Below are positions 33,829 to 46,299 of a stretch of 64,000 nt of DNA, piece after piece. Both the position numbers and the translations under genes were made by a program. The notes beneath the pieces are model-generated. The model was given only the letters and a program-made list of their open reading frames with translations. It did no database searches and was not told the DNA's origin. The DNA comes from Euphorbia lathyris. Taxonomy: Eukaryota > Streptophyta > Magnoliopsida > Malpighiales > Euphorbiaceae. How positions within the stretch are numbered: position 1 is the stretch's first letter; every line of letters begins with the position of its first letter. The stretch lies in the NCBI RefSeq assembly GCF_963576675.1, contig NC_088916.1, positions 84,399,501 to 84,463,500 of the forward strand, in the 5' to 3' direction.

Positions 33829-34577
33829 CCAATGGCTGCTGCTCTATTGTCAACGATCGTGTAATCCTTGACAATCTCCATATCAGACCGAGACCCCCAC
33901 CTGCGGCAAATATCATTCAGGTCCACTAGATCTGTCCACCTCAGGGATGGTTGAAGGTCAATGTGGATGGTTCCGCCCTTGGGGCTCCAGTCGCTGCTGG
34001 TGCTCGTGGCATTTTCCGCACGTGTCGCGGCTTTGCAAGAGGTAGTTTTGCCTTTGCAATCCTGGAAACCTTTGCGTATATGGCTGAGCTTTGAGCAGTG
34101 ATTTTTGCAATTGATATGGCATGGGAGAAAAACTGGCACCATCTCTGGATAGAATCAGACTCACTGTTCGTTGTCAATCTCGTTAGAACCCACACGCAGA
34201 CAATTCGTTGGACTATCCGTCAGACATGGTTGAGATGTCTTGAACAATGCACGCAAATGACAATCACTATATCTCATATCTATAGGGAAGGAAACCGGGT
34301 GGCCGATGCGCTTACCCGTTTTGGCGTCTCCTCATCAGGCATCAGCTGGTGGCCCTCCGCACCTCGATTTTGTCAAGAACTGATCCGTGATGATTTGTGT
34401 AATATTTGCCACTATAGGCTTGCATAGCTGTCCTTTTTTACTCTTTTCTCTCCTCTCTTGTATGAACCTTATTCTTTCATTTATTTTATTCTTCAGGTTT
34501 TACAGAGCTTGATCTAGGGTGCCGACCTAGTTGGGATGTCTAGTGATAGTCTCTGTATCGTCCATATTCTTATAAAA
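33829..34577 (+). pseudogene. L1-type LINE RNase H domain and 3' tail
   Basis: Continuation of the L1 after the Athila element. It is the plant-type RNase H domain (RVT_3) with WLKVNVDGSALGAPVAAG, ESDSLFVVNLV and YREGNRVADALTRFG, ending at TAG near 34427. A 3' untranslated region with the typical plant L1 ending (GCCGACCTAG...GATGTCTAGTGATAG) and a short A-rich tail near 34570 follow. One in-frame TGA lies near 34093. Removing the Athila and one GAAAG copy restores continuity with 19824. Confidence 0.85.
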
Positions 34578-34625
34578 AAAATAACAAATTAGACAAAGAA
34601 CACAAGACTAAAGCCATACCACTTT

Positions 34626-36192
34626 CTAACATTGGGGAAGGAATCTCTTAGCTTGGCTGAAACGGTCACGTTTATGTCCTTCCTCTGTAAATTGATACCT
34701 AGATAAAAAAAAAAGTCCATCACAAACTCCAGGCATTTTTAGTATTTCAAAAATGAATGTGAAATGAAACTCACCTGGTGCTAGCAACACAATATACTCT
34801 CTGGCGATATTCGTTCCGAACAAAATCCAAACAATCACAAACTATACCAAAACTGTCACAAGGAATGAACATGAATTAAAGAAATGTTGTAGAAGCAAAC
34901 AAAAATATAGGTTGCCAATGTATCATAGTTCTTACACAAAATGATGCTATAAAAGAGAGAGGGAGACACACCAAGCTATCAAGTGATATAGAATAAACAT
35001 AGTAATTAATTAATTAAGCAATTACTCTTCCTATTTTATACATAGACATGATATATGATCAAAATTACAGCAATTACATCATACGATATTATGTAAGGCA
35101 TATACATATGATTTAGAAGTGAAGAGAGGTAGCAACTCATACTGTCAGTGAATCTATAAGTGAAATGATTTAAGACCAGGGCGTACCTCAATTGGTTGTG
35201 TCAGTGGGAGGACTTGAGTTCAAAATTGTTTTGTATTTGGTGAATTGTTTTGGTTCCAAATATACATGACAACATTTTGTATCTAGATTAATCATATACA
35301 CATATAAGCTTAAGCAATTGGCATTTGACAACTGAAACTGCCCATTCTCTACTATATTTATTCAATTAAACAAGTCAGTAACATAAAATCATAAAGTTCA
35401 CTCCAGAACATAATCATGAACTATTGGTAACTGAGTTAAAGAACATTACATCAATCAGTTCTTCGGTCCAAAATGTTGATATAGGACTAGAATGAAAATT
35501 AAAAGGAATAAAATTTAAAAATACTCCCAACATTAATATTCAAGAGCAATTTCAATATTAATTCTAATGTTTAAAATTGCTCATGACTATAAACGTTAAG
35601 TGTAAAACTAAAAAAAGGCATACCTTCCCCTACAAAAGTAATCAATTCATCACTTGGATTTGTATTTTCTTCAGTTTCTACAACAGTTGCTTTTCTTTTC
35701 CCTGTAATGAATCAAACATACTTAACAGATTAAAGATCAGTAAATTAAATGGAAGATGACATTCAAGCAGTCTGAAAAACCTGAAATTGTTAGATTCACA
35801 TTCATAGATGCATATTTTTCTACATTCATGATCAATATCCTCCCTTCTAATTCCTTGATTCTCTTTTGAGATAGATCAACATCAGTCTTAGCTTTCAACT
35901 TGTCACATTCTAGCCCACAAATTTTCCTTTTAAGTTCAATAATTTCATTTTGATCATCTTCTTTTTCTTTCAATATGTTACACAGTCCATCTTGCTCTTC
36001 CCTTAAGCGAGAAGCCATCTCTTTCAACTCCCGGTTCTCCTTCTCCAACCTTTATCTCTTCGACATTTCAATCTCAATTTCCTTCTTCAATTCATCATTT
36101 CTCCATACTAAATTCCCCGCATTTTTTACAGCCGAATTCAAACAAGTTAACAATTCTGATCCGTCCATATGCTTCTGAGTCCATGTAGCCAT
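34626..36192 (-). pseudogene. Spliced coiled-coil protein gene inside CACTA-1 (one in-frame stop)
   Basis: Four exons can be chained on the minus strand with GT...AG introns and matching phases: 36192-35781 (donor CAG/GTTTTT), 35701-35624 (acceptor ATTACAG, donor GAAG/GTATGC), 34841-34775 (donor CCAG/GTGAGT) and 34698-34626 (acceptor ATCTAG), ending in TAG. The predicted protein starts MATWTQKHMDGSELLTC. A long charged coiled coil follows (KENRELKEMASRLREEQ, ILKEKEDDQNEIIELKRK), then a basic patch KRKATVVETEEN, VCDCLDFVRNEYRQRV and a basic C-terminus. TAA at 36054-36052 interrupts exon 1. I do not recognise the family. It may be a captured host gene or the element's own TnpA-like gene; the clean exon phases show it was once a real gene. 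Confidence 0.6.
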
Positions 36193-36517
36193 ATTTTTAC
36201 AAAAGTAGATGATCAAAACTGTTAAGAAAGAAAACAAATCAATCTCTCAAATTTCCGAGTTAAGAAGAAAATAAAACAATCTAATAATATTAAAATAACC
36301 TCCTGAGTGATGAATGATCTGTTCTTTTTGTGGTTCAACTAGAAGACATGCTTAAAAAGTCTTGTTCTGTTTTCGAGGTGTGGAGTTGGTAACTTTTTTC
36401 CTTTTTATTCATTTTAAAAATTATTTGATTACAATTGTTGAATTGGAAAAGAAACAGGAAATTACAATTGAACTTACGTCAATTCCATAGAGGAATTGGG
36501 TCCAATATAATAAATAA
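36193..36517. other. Upstream region of the coiled-coil gene
   Basis: AT-rich. On the minus strand a splice acceptor-like TTCTTAACAG lies just upstream of the coiled-coil ATG (near 36222), so a 5' untranslated exon may exist further up, around 36300-36350. No other coding signal. Confidence 0.4.
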
Positions 36518-39500
36518 ACAACAACAACAACAACAAAGCCTTAGTCCCGAAATGATTCGGGGTCGGCTAACATGAACCATCATATAAAATCGTGAAATCA
36601 AGTCGTGTCAGCGACACAAATTCGCTCCCTCCACTCTGTCCTATCCACTACCATATTTTTCTCAATTCCCAGTAAACTCATATCACTCTCGATCACCCTC
36701 CTCCAAGTTTGCTTAGGTCTTCCCCTACCCCTCACCACTACATCCCTTTGCCACTCTTCGGTTCTCCTAACCGGCGCATCAAGCGCTCTACGTCTCACAT
36801 GGCCAAACCACCTTAGTCGGTTTTCTCTCATTTTATTCTCAATAGATGTGACCCCTACTTTCTAATTATTTCATTACTCACCCGATCCTTTCTCGTATGA
36901 CCACACATCCATCTCAACATACGCATCTCCGCCACCGACATCTTATGGATGTGGCAGTGTTTCACTGCCCAACACTCCGTACCATATAATAATGCTGGTC
37001 TAATTGCCGTCCGGTAGAATTTTCCCTTCAATCTGTTAGGCATGACGGGGTCACAAAGGAAACCCGTAGCACTCTTCCACTTCGATCAACCAGCTTTAAT
37101 CCTATGAGCAACATCTCCATCTACTTCTCCATCAGTTTGGATAATAGATCCTAAATACCGGAAGCAATCCGAGGCCTGAACAACTCTGCCATCTAGGGTG
37201 ATTGTCCTTGCCTCCCTACTCCTATGGCCGCTAAACTTACACTCCAAATATTCTGTCTTACTTCGGCTCAACTTAAAGCCTCTAGATTCTAGAGTTTGTC
37301 TCCATAGTTCCAACTTCCTCTCCACTCCTTCTTTCGTCTCATCAACCAACACAATATCATCTGCAAACAGCATGCACCATGGTATACCATCTTGAAGTGA
37401 ACATGTTAGTTCATCCATAACGATGGCAAAAAGAAATGGGCTTAGTGCGGAACCTTGATGCACTCCAATCGTAATAGGAAACTCTTCAGTCTTCCCAACA
37501 GTAGTACGTACACTCATGCATGCTCCCTCATACATGTCCTTTATGATGTCAATATATTTCCACGAAATGCCTTTCCTTATCAAGGCCCACCAAAGTACTT
37601 CCCTTGGTACCTTATCATATGCTTTCTCCAAGTCAATGAAAACCATATGCAAGTCTTTCTTCTTACTTTGATAGTGCTCCATTAATTGTCTCATTAGATG
37701 GATGGCTTCCATAGTTGATCTTCCCGGCATAAAGCCAAACTGGTTTTTCGAGATCTTCACCGTCCTCCTTAGCCTTTGTTCGATCACTCGCTCCCAAAGT
37801 TTCATAGTGTGACTCATTAATTTGATTCCCCGATAGTTGGCACAATCTTGGACATCGCCTTTGTTCTTATACAAAAGGATTAAGATACTTTTCCTCCATT
37901 CTGATGGCATCTTATTGTTTCTCCAAATTTTATTGAAGAACGTCGTCAACCATTCGATTCCTCTTTCTCCCAAACATCTCAAAATCTCAATAGGGATGCC
38001 ATCCGGTCCTATTGCTTTCTTCAACTTCATCTTACTTAATGCCATTTTGACTTCATCCTTTTGAATTCTCCGAAGGCATTCATGATTTATCATATCGTGA
38101 TGGATACTTATATCTCCAACGTCTTGTCTGCGATCTCCATTAAATAAGTCATCAAAATAGAACCTCCATCGTTCCTTGATATCCTTATCTCCAACTAGGA
38201 CTTTCTGGTCCACATCCTTCACACATTTAACTTTTTCGAGATCTCGCGTCTTCTTATCTCTCATTCGAGGAATTCTATATATGTCTCTTTCCCCTTCTTT
38301 CGTATCCAATCTTGTATACAGATCCCGATTCACCTTTGCTCTAGCATCTCGTATGACCTTCTTTACTTTCCTTTTAGCCTCTTTGTATTTTTCATAGTTC
38401 TCGTCACTCCTACATTTCCCCAATATTTTATAGGATTCTCGCTTACTCTTTACTATTTGTCGTACTTCTTCTGTCCACCAAGATGTATCCTTACCCGGTG
38501 GCATACTACCTTTAGATTCCCCTAGAACTTCCTTCGCTACTTCCCTTACACTATGCTCCATCTTAGTCCATATCGAATCTATATCTAAATCCATATTACA
38601 AGTCCAAACATCTTTTTTGGTCATCTCATCCACAAATTTTTGTTGATTCTCCCCTTGCAATTTCCACCACTTAATCTTAGTCTCTACTTGTGGTGTTTGT
38701 TTTCTTATACATTTCCTACTTCGAAAATCAAGCACCACTACTCTATGTTGGGTTGTCGTACTCTCACCAGGGATCACCTTACAATCAATATAACTCTTTC
38801 TCCAAGCACTCCTTACTAAGAAGAAGTCAATTTGGCTCGCATTACCGCCACTCCGATAAGTCACTAAGTGGGATGTTCTCTTCATAAACCATGTGTTCAT
38901 GATACTCAAGTCATAGGCTGATGCGAATTCCAAAATATCATTTCCTGCTTCATTCTTATCTCCAAAACCATACCCTCCATGAACACTCTCAAACCCATCT
39001 CGCCTAGAACCCATGTGTCCATTGAGATCACCCCCAATACCATTTTTTCATCCCTAGGAACCTGTTGCACCACTTCCTCTAGGTCCTCCCAAAAATCTTG
39101 TCTGATAGAGACATCTAATCCTATTTGTGGCGCATATGCACTAATGACATTCACAACCTCATCCCCTATCACTAGCTTAACACTCATAATTCTATCGCTC
39201 TTCCTAGACACCGCTACTACATCATCAATATACTCCCTATCAATAAGAATACCTACTCCATTTCTACCTTTATCCTTTCCTGAGTACCAAAGCTTATAAC
39301 CCTAAGGAACTATCTCTCTAGCCTTAGCTCCAACCCACTTGGTTTCTTGTAGGCACATTATATTTATTCTCCTCCTCTTCATAACATCTACAATTTCAGC
39401 TAATCTTCCTGTCAAAGAACCTATGTTCCATGTCCCAAAGCGTAACCTACTACCCTTACCCCTAACCCTACAATTACCGTGGACTAGCTTATTTACCCGC

Positions 39501-39777
39501 AACCCTTGCATATTTGACACCACCCCCGGGTCTTGGGGTGGCGCGCCGCTTCGGGGCGATGACCTAGCAACCCTTGCACATTTATCACTACACCCGGGTC
39601 TAGGAAGTGCAGCGCATCGCTGAGTAGGGAATGCCCCAACGGTATTTATAGTATGGTTCATGTCATAAGATGTGGCTAAGTTTTACGTTGGCCGCCACAA
39701 ACATACCGCAACACTCCTCCTTTGTCCGGGCTTGGGACCGGCTCTAAAGGCCACCAAGTGACCCTCACAGGCGGAGT
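36518..39777 (-). mobile_element. Complete RTE-type LINE with 17-bp target duplication
   Basis: A 3.26-kb non-LTR element on the minus strand, flanked by TCCAATATAATAAATAA at 36501-36517 and 39778-39794. The 5' end (39777 side) starts with CTCCGCCTGTGAGGGTCACT, a beginning I associate with plant RTE elements. The 3' end is a (GTT)n simple repeat (36518-36536), the RTE-type tail, instead of poly-A. Full length with an exact duplication means it inserted intact. The coding region has only a few lesions. Confidence 0.92.
36598..39661 (-). pseudogene. RTE LINE polyprotein (endonuclease and reverse transcriptase), broken
   Basis: The N-terminal APE-type endonuclease has [50 protein letters not shown] and SQIDFFLV. 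Reverse transcriptase has [46 protein letters not shown] and the catalytic FADD at 37356-37367. The C-terminal region has RPALLYGTECWAVK, RMLRWMCGHTRKDRV and RWFGHVRRR. The main uninterrupted stretch is 39014-37086, 642 codons. Breaks: TAG at 39302-39304, a one-base shift near 39045 just before GGDLNGH, TGA at 37086-37088 (Trp position), and a shift near 36850. The order EN-RT in a single ORF is that of RTE-clade elements. Confidence 0.92.
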
Positions 39778-39794
39778 TCCAATATAATAAATAA

Positions 39795-40469
39795 CTTAAA
39801 AAATTTGGAAATTGAAATAATCAAATGCGTTAACGAAATAAAAATTGAAATGACAAGCTTGAAGTCAAAACAAATGACAATTTTGAGGTATTGAAGCTGG
39901 AAGTAGTGTCGTGGTTATGGATAATGATCGGTGTATAATTCAGCTGGGAAATGAGTGAATATGATGTGAAAATTAAGTGAATTTCGATAATAAATTTAAG
40001 TAGATACGAGAAAAAAAGCAACAATACCTTCAAGATAATTTCAGGAAATCGAGAAAAATAGACTTGAGAAAACTCAAAAAATATGGCCGAAAATGATTTC
40101 ACAAAGTGGGAGTTAAACCTTATGGTTTCGGACGATTTTAGGCTGAAGGGGTGGAGCTTAAAAGTTTGGAAGATACTACAACAATGGTGAAATAAATTAG
40201 ACAAAGTGATTGCTGGAATGATTGTATGTGAGCTGAAAATTAATTGATGTTAAGTAAAATGGAAGGCTAGAAATATGATTAGAAGGCTTGGAGAAAATTA
40301 ACTATGGCTGTAAAGACAAGTTTGAATAAAAGAGAATGAAGTTAAAAAAGCTTTGAAGCTGTTGGAACAATGGTGGAAAAATCGGATAAGGTAACAGTTG
40401 GAATTTTGAGTGATGGATATTCTTTAAACAGTAAGAAATGAGATTGAAAGCTTTGAATTGTTAGAATAT
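39795..40469. other. CACTA-1 interior, no gene recognised
   Basis: AT-rich sequence between the RTE LINE and copia-2. A 124-codon minus-strand frame (39830-40204) is Phe/Leu/Ser-rich and looks like random AT-rich sequence. It may be intron or 5' sequence of a captured gene, since the flanking gene fragments read on the minus strand. Confidence 0.45.
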
Positions 40470-42532
40470 CCATCTTGTGTCTTTTTAGGCTATCCGTCTC
40501 ATCACCGGGGGTATAAATGTTATGATATGGAGTCTAAGAAAATCATAGTATGTCGTCATGTGATCTTTTATGAAACTCAATTTCCTTTCGCCACTATTCC
40601 TCCACCCATTGTGTCTAGTTATGATTTTTTGGATCATGGACTTACACCCTATGTGCAATTTCATCTCACTAATGGGCCTCCTCTTGACACCCCGCTGGTT
40701 TCTACCCCAACCCAAGCCCAAAACATCCCTCCTATTAGCCGCTGGCAGCCACTCTTATCCGGCCCTCTCTCACCCGACCCATGTCGCTGGTCCATTGGAA
40801 CCATCCTTGCCAAGCCCAAATCTGACCCCATCTGATATCTTGGCCTCTCCTTCCCATCATACAAACAGCCCACCTCTACTTCCCTCACGGATCCCAACTC
40901 CACCACCATTACCTCCTCTTCCTAATATGTCTTCCCGTCCTGTTACTAGGAGTCAACGTGGGATTTTTAAACCCAAGAGTCAATTTAAGCTAAATACCAT
41001 CGTGTCTAGGTCTCATTTGCCTCGTAACCCCGTGTCTGCTCTTCATGATTGGAATTGGAAAACTGCTATGGATGATGAATTTAATGCTCTTATTAAATAT
41101 AAGATGTGGGTGTTGGTGCCTCGTCCACCTGATGTTAATGTTATTCGTTTTTTGTGGTTTTTTGCTCATAAAGAGCATTCTGATGGCTCTTTTGAGAGGC
41201 ATAAAGCCCGTCTTGTAGGTGATGGGAAAACTCAGTAGGTGGGCGTTGATTGTGGTGAAACGTTTAGTCCGGTTGTAAAACCCGCAACTATTCGTACTGT
41301 TCTCAGTTTGGCTCTCTCCAAGCATTGGGATATCCATCAATTGGATGTCAAAAATGCTTTCTTACATGGTGAATTGAAAGAAACCGTGTATATGCATCCA
41401 CCGGTTGGTTATCGGGATCCTGACAAGCCGAATCATGTATGTCTGTTGAAGAAATCCTTGTATGGCCTCAAACAAGCCCCTCGTGCTTGGTACAAGCGAT
41501 TTGCAGATTTTGTGTGTACTCTTGGATTTATTCATAGTACTTCCGATCACTCCCTCTTTATTTATCATCATGGGTCACATATTGCTTATATGTTGTTATA
41601 TGTCGATGACATCATCCTCACAGCTTCCTCTGATGCTCTTCGTAAGCACATTATTTCTACTCTTAGCTCCGAATTTGTTATGAAGGATTTGGGTCCCTTG
41701 AGCTATTTTCTGTGTATTGCGGTTACTCGTAATTCCGGTGGTTTGTTTTTATCTCAAAAGAAATATGCCAAAGAAATTGTTGAGCATGCAGGAATGTCAT
41801 CTTGTAAACCTTCCTTCACGCATGTGGATACTAAGTCCAAGCTTTCTGCTACTGACAGTCCACCATATGCCGATCCTTCCCAATATCGGAGTCTTGCCGG
41901 AGCTCTTCAGTATCTGACTTTTACTCGACCCGATATCACTTATGCTGTTCAGCAGGTATGTTTGTTCATGCATGATCCGAGGGAGGTCCATATGCATGCT
42001 CTCAAGCGTATTATTTGGTATGTTCAGGGTTCTATTTCTCATGGTCTTCATCTTTTTCCGAGCTCCACATCCACTCTTTTGGCCTATACCGACGCTGATT
42101 GGGGCGGTTGTCCGGACACTAGACGATCAACCTCGGGTTATTGCGTATTTCTTGGGGACAATCTTATCTCCTGGTCTGCTAAACGCCAAGCAACTCTTTC
42201 CCGGTCCAGTGCCGAGGCTGAATATAGAGGGGTTGCTAATGTTGTTTCTGAGTCATGTTGGCTACGTAATCTTTTACTTGAGCTTCATTGTCCTAACCAA
42301 AAGGCCACGTTGGTATATTGTGATAACGTTAGTGTGATTTACCTGTCAGGAAATTCTGTTCAACATCAGCGAACTAAGCACATTGAGATGGATATGCATT
42401 TTATTCGTGAAAAGGTTGCTAAGGGCGAGGTACGTGTTTTGCATGTTCCTTCACGTTATCAAATAGCTGACATCTTTACCAAAGGCCTTCCCCAAGTTGT
42501 GTTTGAGGAATTTCGAAAGAGTCTATGCATTC
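40470..42532 (+). pseudogene. copia-2 pol (integrase C-terminus, RT, RNase H), 5'-truncated
   Basis: Begins in the integrase C-terminal part at CVFLGYPSHHRGYKCYD. A Pro/Ser-rich linker has a frameshift near 40760-40830. The RT follows: NWKTAMDDEFNAL, ERHKARLVGDGKTQ, then TAG at 41236-41238, GVDCGETFSPVVKPATIR, HQLDVKNAFLHGEL and YVDD at 41599-41610. RNase H is present with ADWGGCPDTRRSTSGY and SSAEAEYRGVA, then RTKHIEMDMHFIREKV. The frame meets the Tat-like LTR at 42533, and its last codons and purine tract are found at 57462. The VKPATIRTVL wording is typical of the Ale/Bianca-type copia group. Confidence 0.88.
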
Positions 42533-44620
42533 TGATAACTTGTGGAAAAATCCTTGATCAGAGCACTTCCCTGTGAGGCGCCGTTGGGATCGGCCGGGGA
42601 CACTCCGATGCCAAAGTCAGTAATATTTCTGAGAATAAACTGTAAGCACAAAAGTAGAGAATCAGTAAGTGTACTGATGGGTGCCGAATCCACCAAAAAT
42701 AATCCCAACTTTCCCTAAACAAATAAATTGCGATAGAGTAAGTAGAGGTCGAACCCAAGGGAATAATATTGATTTAAAACCTCTAATGGCCTAACAAAAT
42801 AATTAAATGGGGGGTTGAAATTGTGAAACTTATTAAATTAAAGGTAGTAATTAAAAGATATTGCAAAAACAAAACAGAGCTTGAATTGGGTTTGTGAATA
42901 ATATTTGGAAAAGTTCAGTTAAAGGGAATCGTGGGATAATTCTTTCGTTAACGATCATCGACAGACAAGGTTACATTCTCATGTTTATGCCGGGTCAGTT
43001 TGAATGTTCTTCCTTAATAATGAACTAATTAAGCACTGCAAATAACTTGTTCCTAATCAATAAACAATCCTATCTCAGCGCCTAGGGTTTAATTTACTGA
43101 CAGCTTTAAGAAACAGAAGAACCTGATCTTAGTTAATCGTCTCTCAGCGTCGGCGATTATAAACTAACTTATCTATTCATTCGACTTAGATGAGCCTAAC
43201 TTGATTCGTGTTAATGTCATGTGGAATACGAATTCTGGTTTGTCAGACTTGAATCCGTTCTTCCAAACACAAACATAGCTTGGTTCAAATAGTCGGTAGC
43301 TACTTAGTTCGGTTGTCCTAGGTGAAACTCTAATAAACCGAATCAGCCTTATGATTATTCAATGTAATAAACGATCCTGCAGTAACCATTCATGGAACAA
43401 ATAATCAATTGAGAATAATACTCTGAACACAATGAACAAATAAACGACTTAATAAATGAGAAGAGTGAAATACAACGATCTCACGATAACGGAGAAGAAT
43501 CCCTTGAACTATCCCTTAACCGAAATTAAAGAAATTAGCTATCAATAGCCATGGAACGTATGTGTTTTTCTGCTGCCCAAAAATAAAAATGTAAAAACTG
43601 ATATATGAACTTGGAAAATCTGCCTTTCTTATGTTGATTACAGCTCCTCAAAATAGGGAACTAAATCCCTTTCAATTGCTTCAGAATCTTCTTTCAAATT
43701 TGAAATTGGTTGCTTCCTCATTTTTCTCCTATAATTTCGTGCTTCTGGTGAAAATCTTGTTCTCAATTTGTCCAATCCGGATCAGGGAAGCAATCCTATT
43801 CGAACTAGGAAACTGTCAGCCCGCAACTGCCTTAGTCTTGTGCAAGACTAACTCTGACTCAAACCAATATCTGTCCAATCAGCTCCGGATCACGACTCGA
43901 CATCAGCTCGGCCCAAATTAAGCCCAATTTATCTCCCTTTAGTCATCATTGGCCTGTAGAGATGAAAACACCAAGAACAAACAATAAAACCCGCAAAATA
44001 ACAAAACACGACAATAATAAAGCATAAAAGCGGGGTTAATTGTTGTTGAATTACGCACTTATCATGTACCTTTGATCCTAGGAAGCTGGGGTATTTATAT
44101 AGGTTTTTGTAACCTTCAGCATTAATGGGGAAGCAGGTGAAGAGTTGTGCCATTACTCATCTTTGATTGCTATCAATTCTCCATTAATCCCAGCATTTAT
44201 CATTAAAACCCTCAGAGTTGAGGTATTCGAACAGTCAAGTCTTTATTCCCCTTTAATGGCTATTAATTTCCATTTAATTGTATTTATTCCCATTCATGGA
44301 TGGTAATAAAGGCGCCTTTTGGTATTCTTGGATCCGTCAAGGCGTATGTACGCTCTCCTTGAGAACAATGGCGGGTCTCCATTACTCGCTCTCATCGGGC
44401 GTATCTCGTTATGGCGTATCTCGCCATGGTCCACGTGGCGTGGCATAATGCTAGAGACTCCTTCCTTTTCCTCATTATTTGCATATTTGCCCCTGCATTA
44501 ATTATCATTAATTCCACATTAATCATGCATAAATATCTCTTTTAGAATGAATAATGGTTTGCCATTATTTCTATTAATTTTCCTTTATTCCTTATTCAAG
44601 AATAATTTGAGTTGTTATCA
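42533..44620 (-). repeat. 3' LTR of Tat-like element, interrupted by a solo LTR
   Basis: Starts TGATAACTTGTGG on the plus strand and ends GAGTTGTTATCA. It is split at 42674/44065 by the solo LTR. Net length about 693 bp. A minus-strand TATA box (TATATAAATA) lies at 44092-44101. A run of nine or more C's follows the LTR end at about 44627, which on the minus strand is a G-rich tract next to the LTR as expected for a purine tract. Confidence 0.9.
42675..44064 (-). repeat. Solo LTR (Athila-like) inside the Tat LTR
   Basis: A 1390-bp unit, TGATGGGTGCC...CACTTATCA, flanked by TGTAC at 42670-42674 and 44065-44069. It has no internal region, so it is the product of LTR-LTR recombination. The block GAGGTCGAACCCAAGGGAAT resembles the R/U5 region of Athila-group LTRs read on the minus strand. 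No coding frame. Confidence 0.88.
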
Positions 44621-45076
44621 GAAGCCCCCCCCCCCTAAAGGTATAAAAAGCTCTTTAGGGCTGTCTAAATGGTGTTTTATTTTTCTATCTTGGAGGAAAG
44701 TGGACCCGCCCTAGATGGGGGATCATATATGGAAATGATGCGCCTTTTGGGGCTTCCTTATGCGGGATCTTATGAACAAGATCCGCCCTATGTGGGATCA
44801 TATATGGATATGATGCACTTTTAGGGGTTTTTGCTTCCTTGTGGATAGGTGGCCAACCGTATCCATTGTTATCCTCTAGGGGCTTCTTGAGAGTTATATT
44901 TCCTTTAGAAAGGGAATAACCCGCCCTTTATGGGACCATTTGTTCCTACGACATAGGATTATGATTCGCCTTAGGGACTTCTTTTGTTCAGTTCTGCCAT
45001 ATTAAGGAGAATGACCCGCACTTAGGGATCAGTAAGAATGATCAGCCATTTAGGGACTTTTGTGCATTTTGTGGAG

Positions 45077-45310
45077 GCGAGACTTTGTTATTTCTATGAT
45101 AAAGATGCGGATTCATTACTTTGATGAAAACGAGACTTCATTGTTTGGATAAAGACGAGATTTCATTAATTGGATGAAGACGAGGCTTCATTGATTGGAT
45201 GAAGACGAGGCTTTATGAATTGGATGAAGACGAGGCTTCATTGTTTGGAGATGAAGACGAGGCTTCATTGTTTGGAGATGAAGACGAGGCTTCATTAGTT
45301 GGATGAACAC
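45077..45310. repeat. Minisatellite, about eight units of 29-31 bp
   Basis: Units built on TTGGATGAAGACGAGGCTTCA. The later units are nearly identical and the earlier ones diverged (ACGAGACTTCATTG). On the minus strand it encodes a Met-Lys-Pro-Arg-Leu-His-type repeat, but no gene context supports translation. Confidence 0.85.
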
Positions 45311-45401
45311 TTTGCTTTCCAGAACTATTTTTACTAATGCATTATATCTTTTAGCAAGTAATTTTCTAGAATCTGGTTTAGGATTTCTCCGATTGTTTAG
45401 G

Positions 45402-45780
45402 GTAGGTGGCCAGTCGTACCCCAATGTGTGAACCTTTGTGAAGGTTAGAAGCTTTTATTCCTGGTGAGGAAGTTAAGCTGCCTTAGGCGATCGATTTGCT
45501 TCCTATCTTTGAGGTGGATCGATCCGCCGCTGAGATTATTGTCCGATTGTTTGTAAAACTTAAGTACAATTGTTTTAATCCTTATGGTCGCCATTTACTT
45601 TTACGTTTGCGTAAGTAAATATATAAGTTTGTAGGATTTAATATGGAGTAGGTGGCCAGCCATACTCCGTTGTGCGAACCTTTGTGAAGGTTTGAAGCTG
45701 TTCTATTCCTTCTAGAGGAAGTAAAGCTGCCTAGGGGATCAACTTGCTACCTATCTTTGAGGTGAAGCGATCCGCCCGTA
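45402..45780. repeat. Tandem duplication, period about 246 bp
   Basis: The block starting GTAGGTGGCCAGTCGTACC at 45402 recurs at 45648 as GTAGGTGGCCAGCCATACT. Both are followed by GTGAACCTTTGTGAAGGTT-like sequence and a TATCTTTGAGGTG...CGATCCGCC end. A third, shorter relative is near 44848. Confidence 0.75.
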
Positions 45781-46299
45781 GGACTTGTGAACCCTTCTTT
45801 GGGAAGGGAGTGAGAGAGTGTAAAGTCCTTGCGTCCAAGGAATGTTTTAACTCTTTCTCGAATGGTGATCATCTAAAGATGGATCCGCCCATGAGAGTGT
45901 TCTCCTATCTTTGAGGAGAAAGTTGAGGGTGTAATGATCTCATTTTTGAGACGATTTTAACCCGCTTTTGATGGTGGTCAATCCTTTTCATGTCTTTGAG
46001 GAGAGAGTTGAGCTCATTTGAAAGCTCCTGAGGGTCTGTGCTTCTTATCTTTATGGAAAGGGGATCCGCCCGTGATGGGATCAATTGTCCTATCTTTGAG
46101 GTAATTGATCCACCAGTGGAACTTTTCAGCCACTGGGCGTATATCAGCACTAAAAGCTAGGCAAATGAATATAAGAAGTATGGCGAGAAAGAATAAATTA
46201 TAAAATATAGGATACTATAACAATTTAATGCACATATAAGAATATGTAAAAATACTGATTTTTAGGCCCATGGTTCCGCCTTTTTGAGCAACTAGAACC

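Larger units (their letters stand above)
44621..46290 (-). other. Tat-like element interior, repetitive non-coding part
   Basis: No coding sequence recognised. Contains a minisatellite (45077-45310) and a duplicated 246-bp block, with GGTGGCCA...ACC and GATCCGCC words recurring throughout from 44690 to 46110. Confidence 0.65.

Noticed and set aside
34626..34838. Single 70-codon frame read straight through an intron
   Set aside because: The frame crosses a clear donor (CCAG/GTGAGT) and acceptor (ATCTAG). The spliced reading in another phase chains with the upstream exons and ends at the same stop.
39830..40204. 124-codon minus-strand frame
   Set aside because: Rich in Phe, Leu, Ser and Ile with no motif, as expected for pyrimidine-rich AT-biased sequence. 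No start context or homology is recognised.
43631..43921. 96-codon plus-strand frame in the solo LTR
   Set aside because: It lies within an LTR with no internal region. No motif, and the opposite orientation is expected for transcription.
45077..45310. Regular repeat array that superficially resembles a CRISPR
   Set aside because: Units are contiguous and near-identical with no unique spacers, in a plant transposon. It is a minisatellite.
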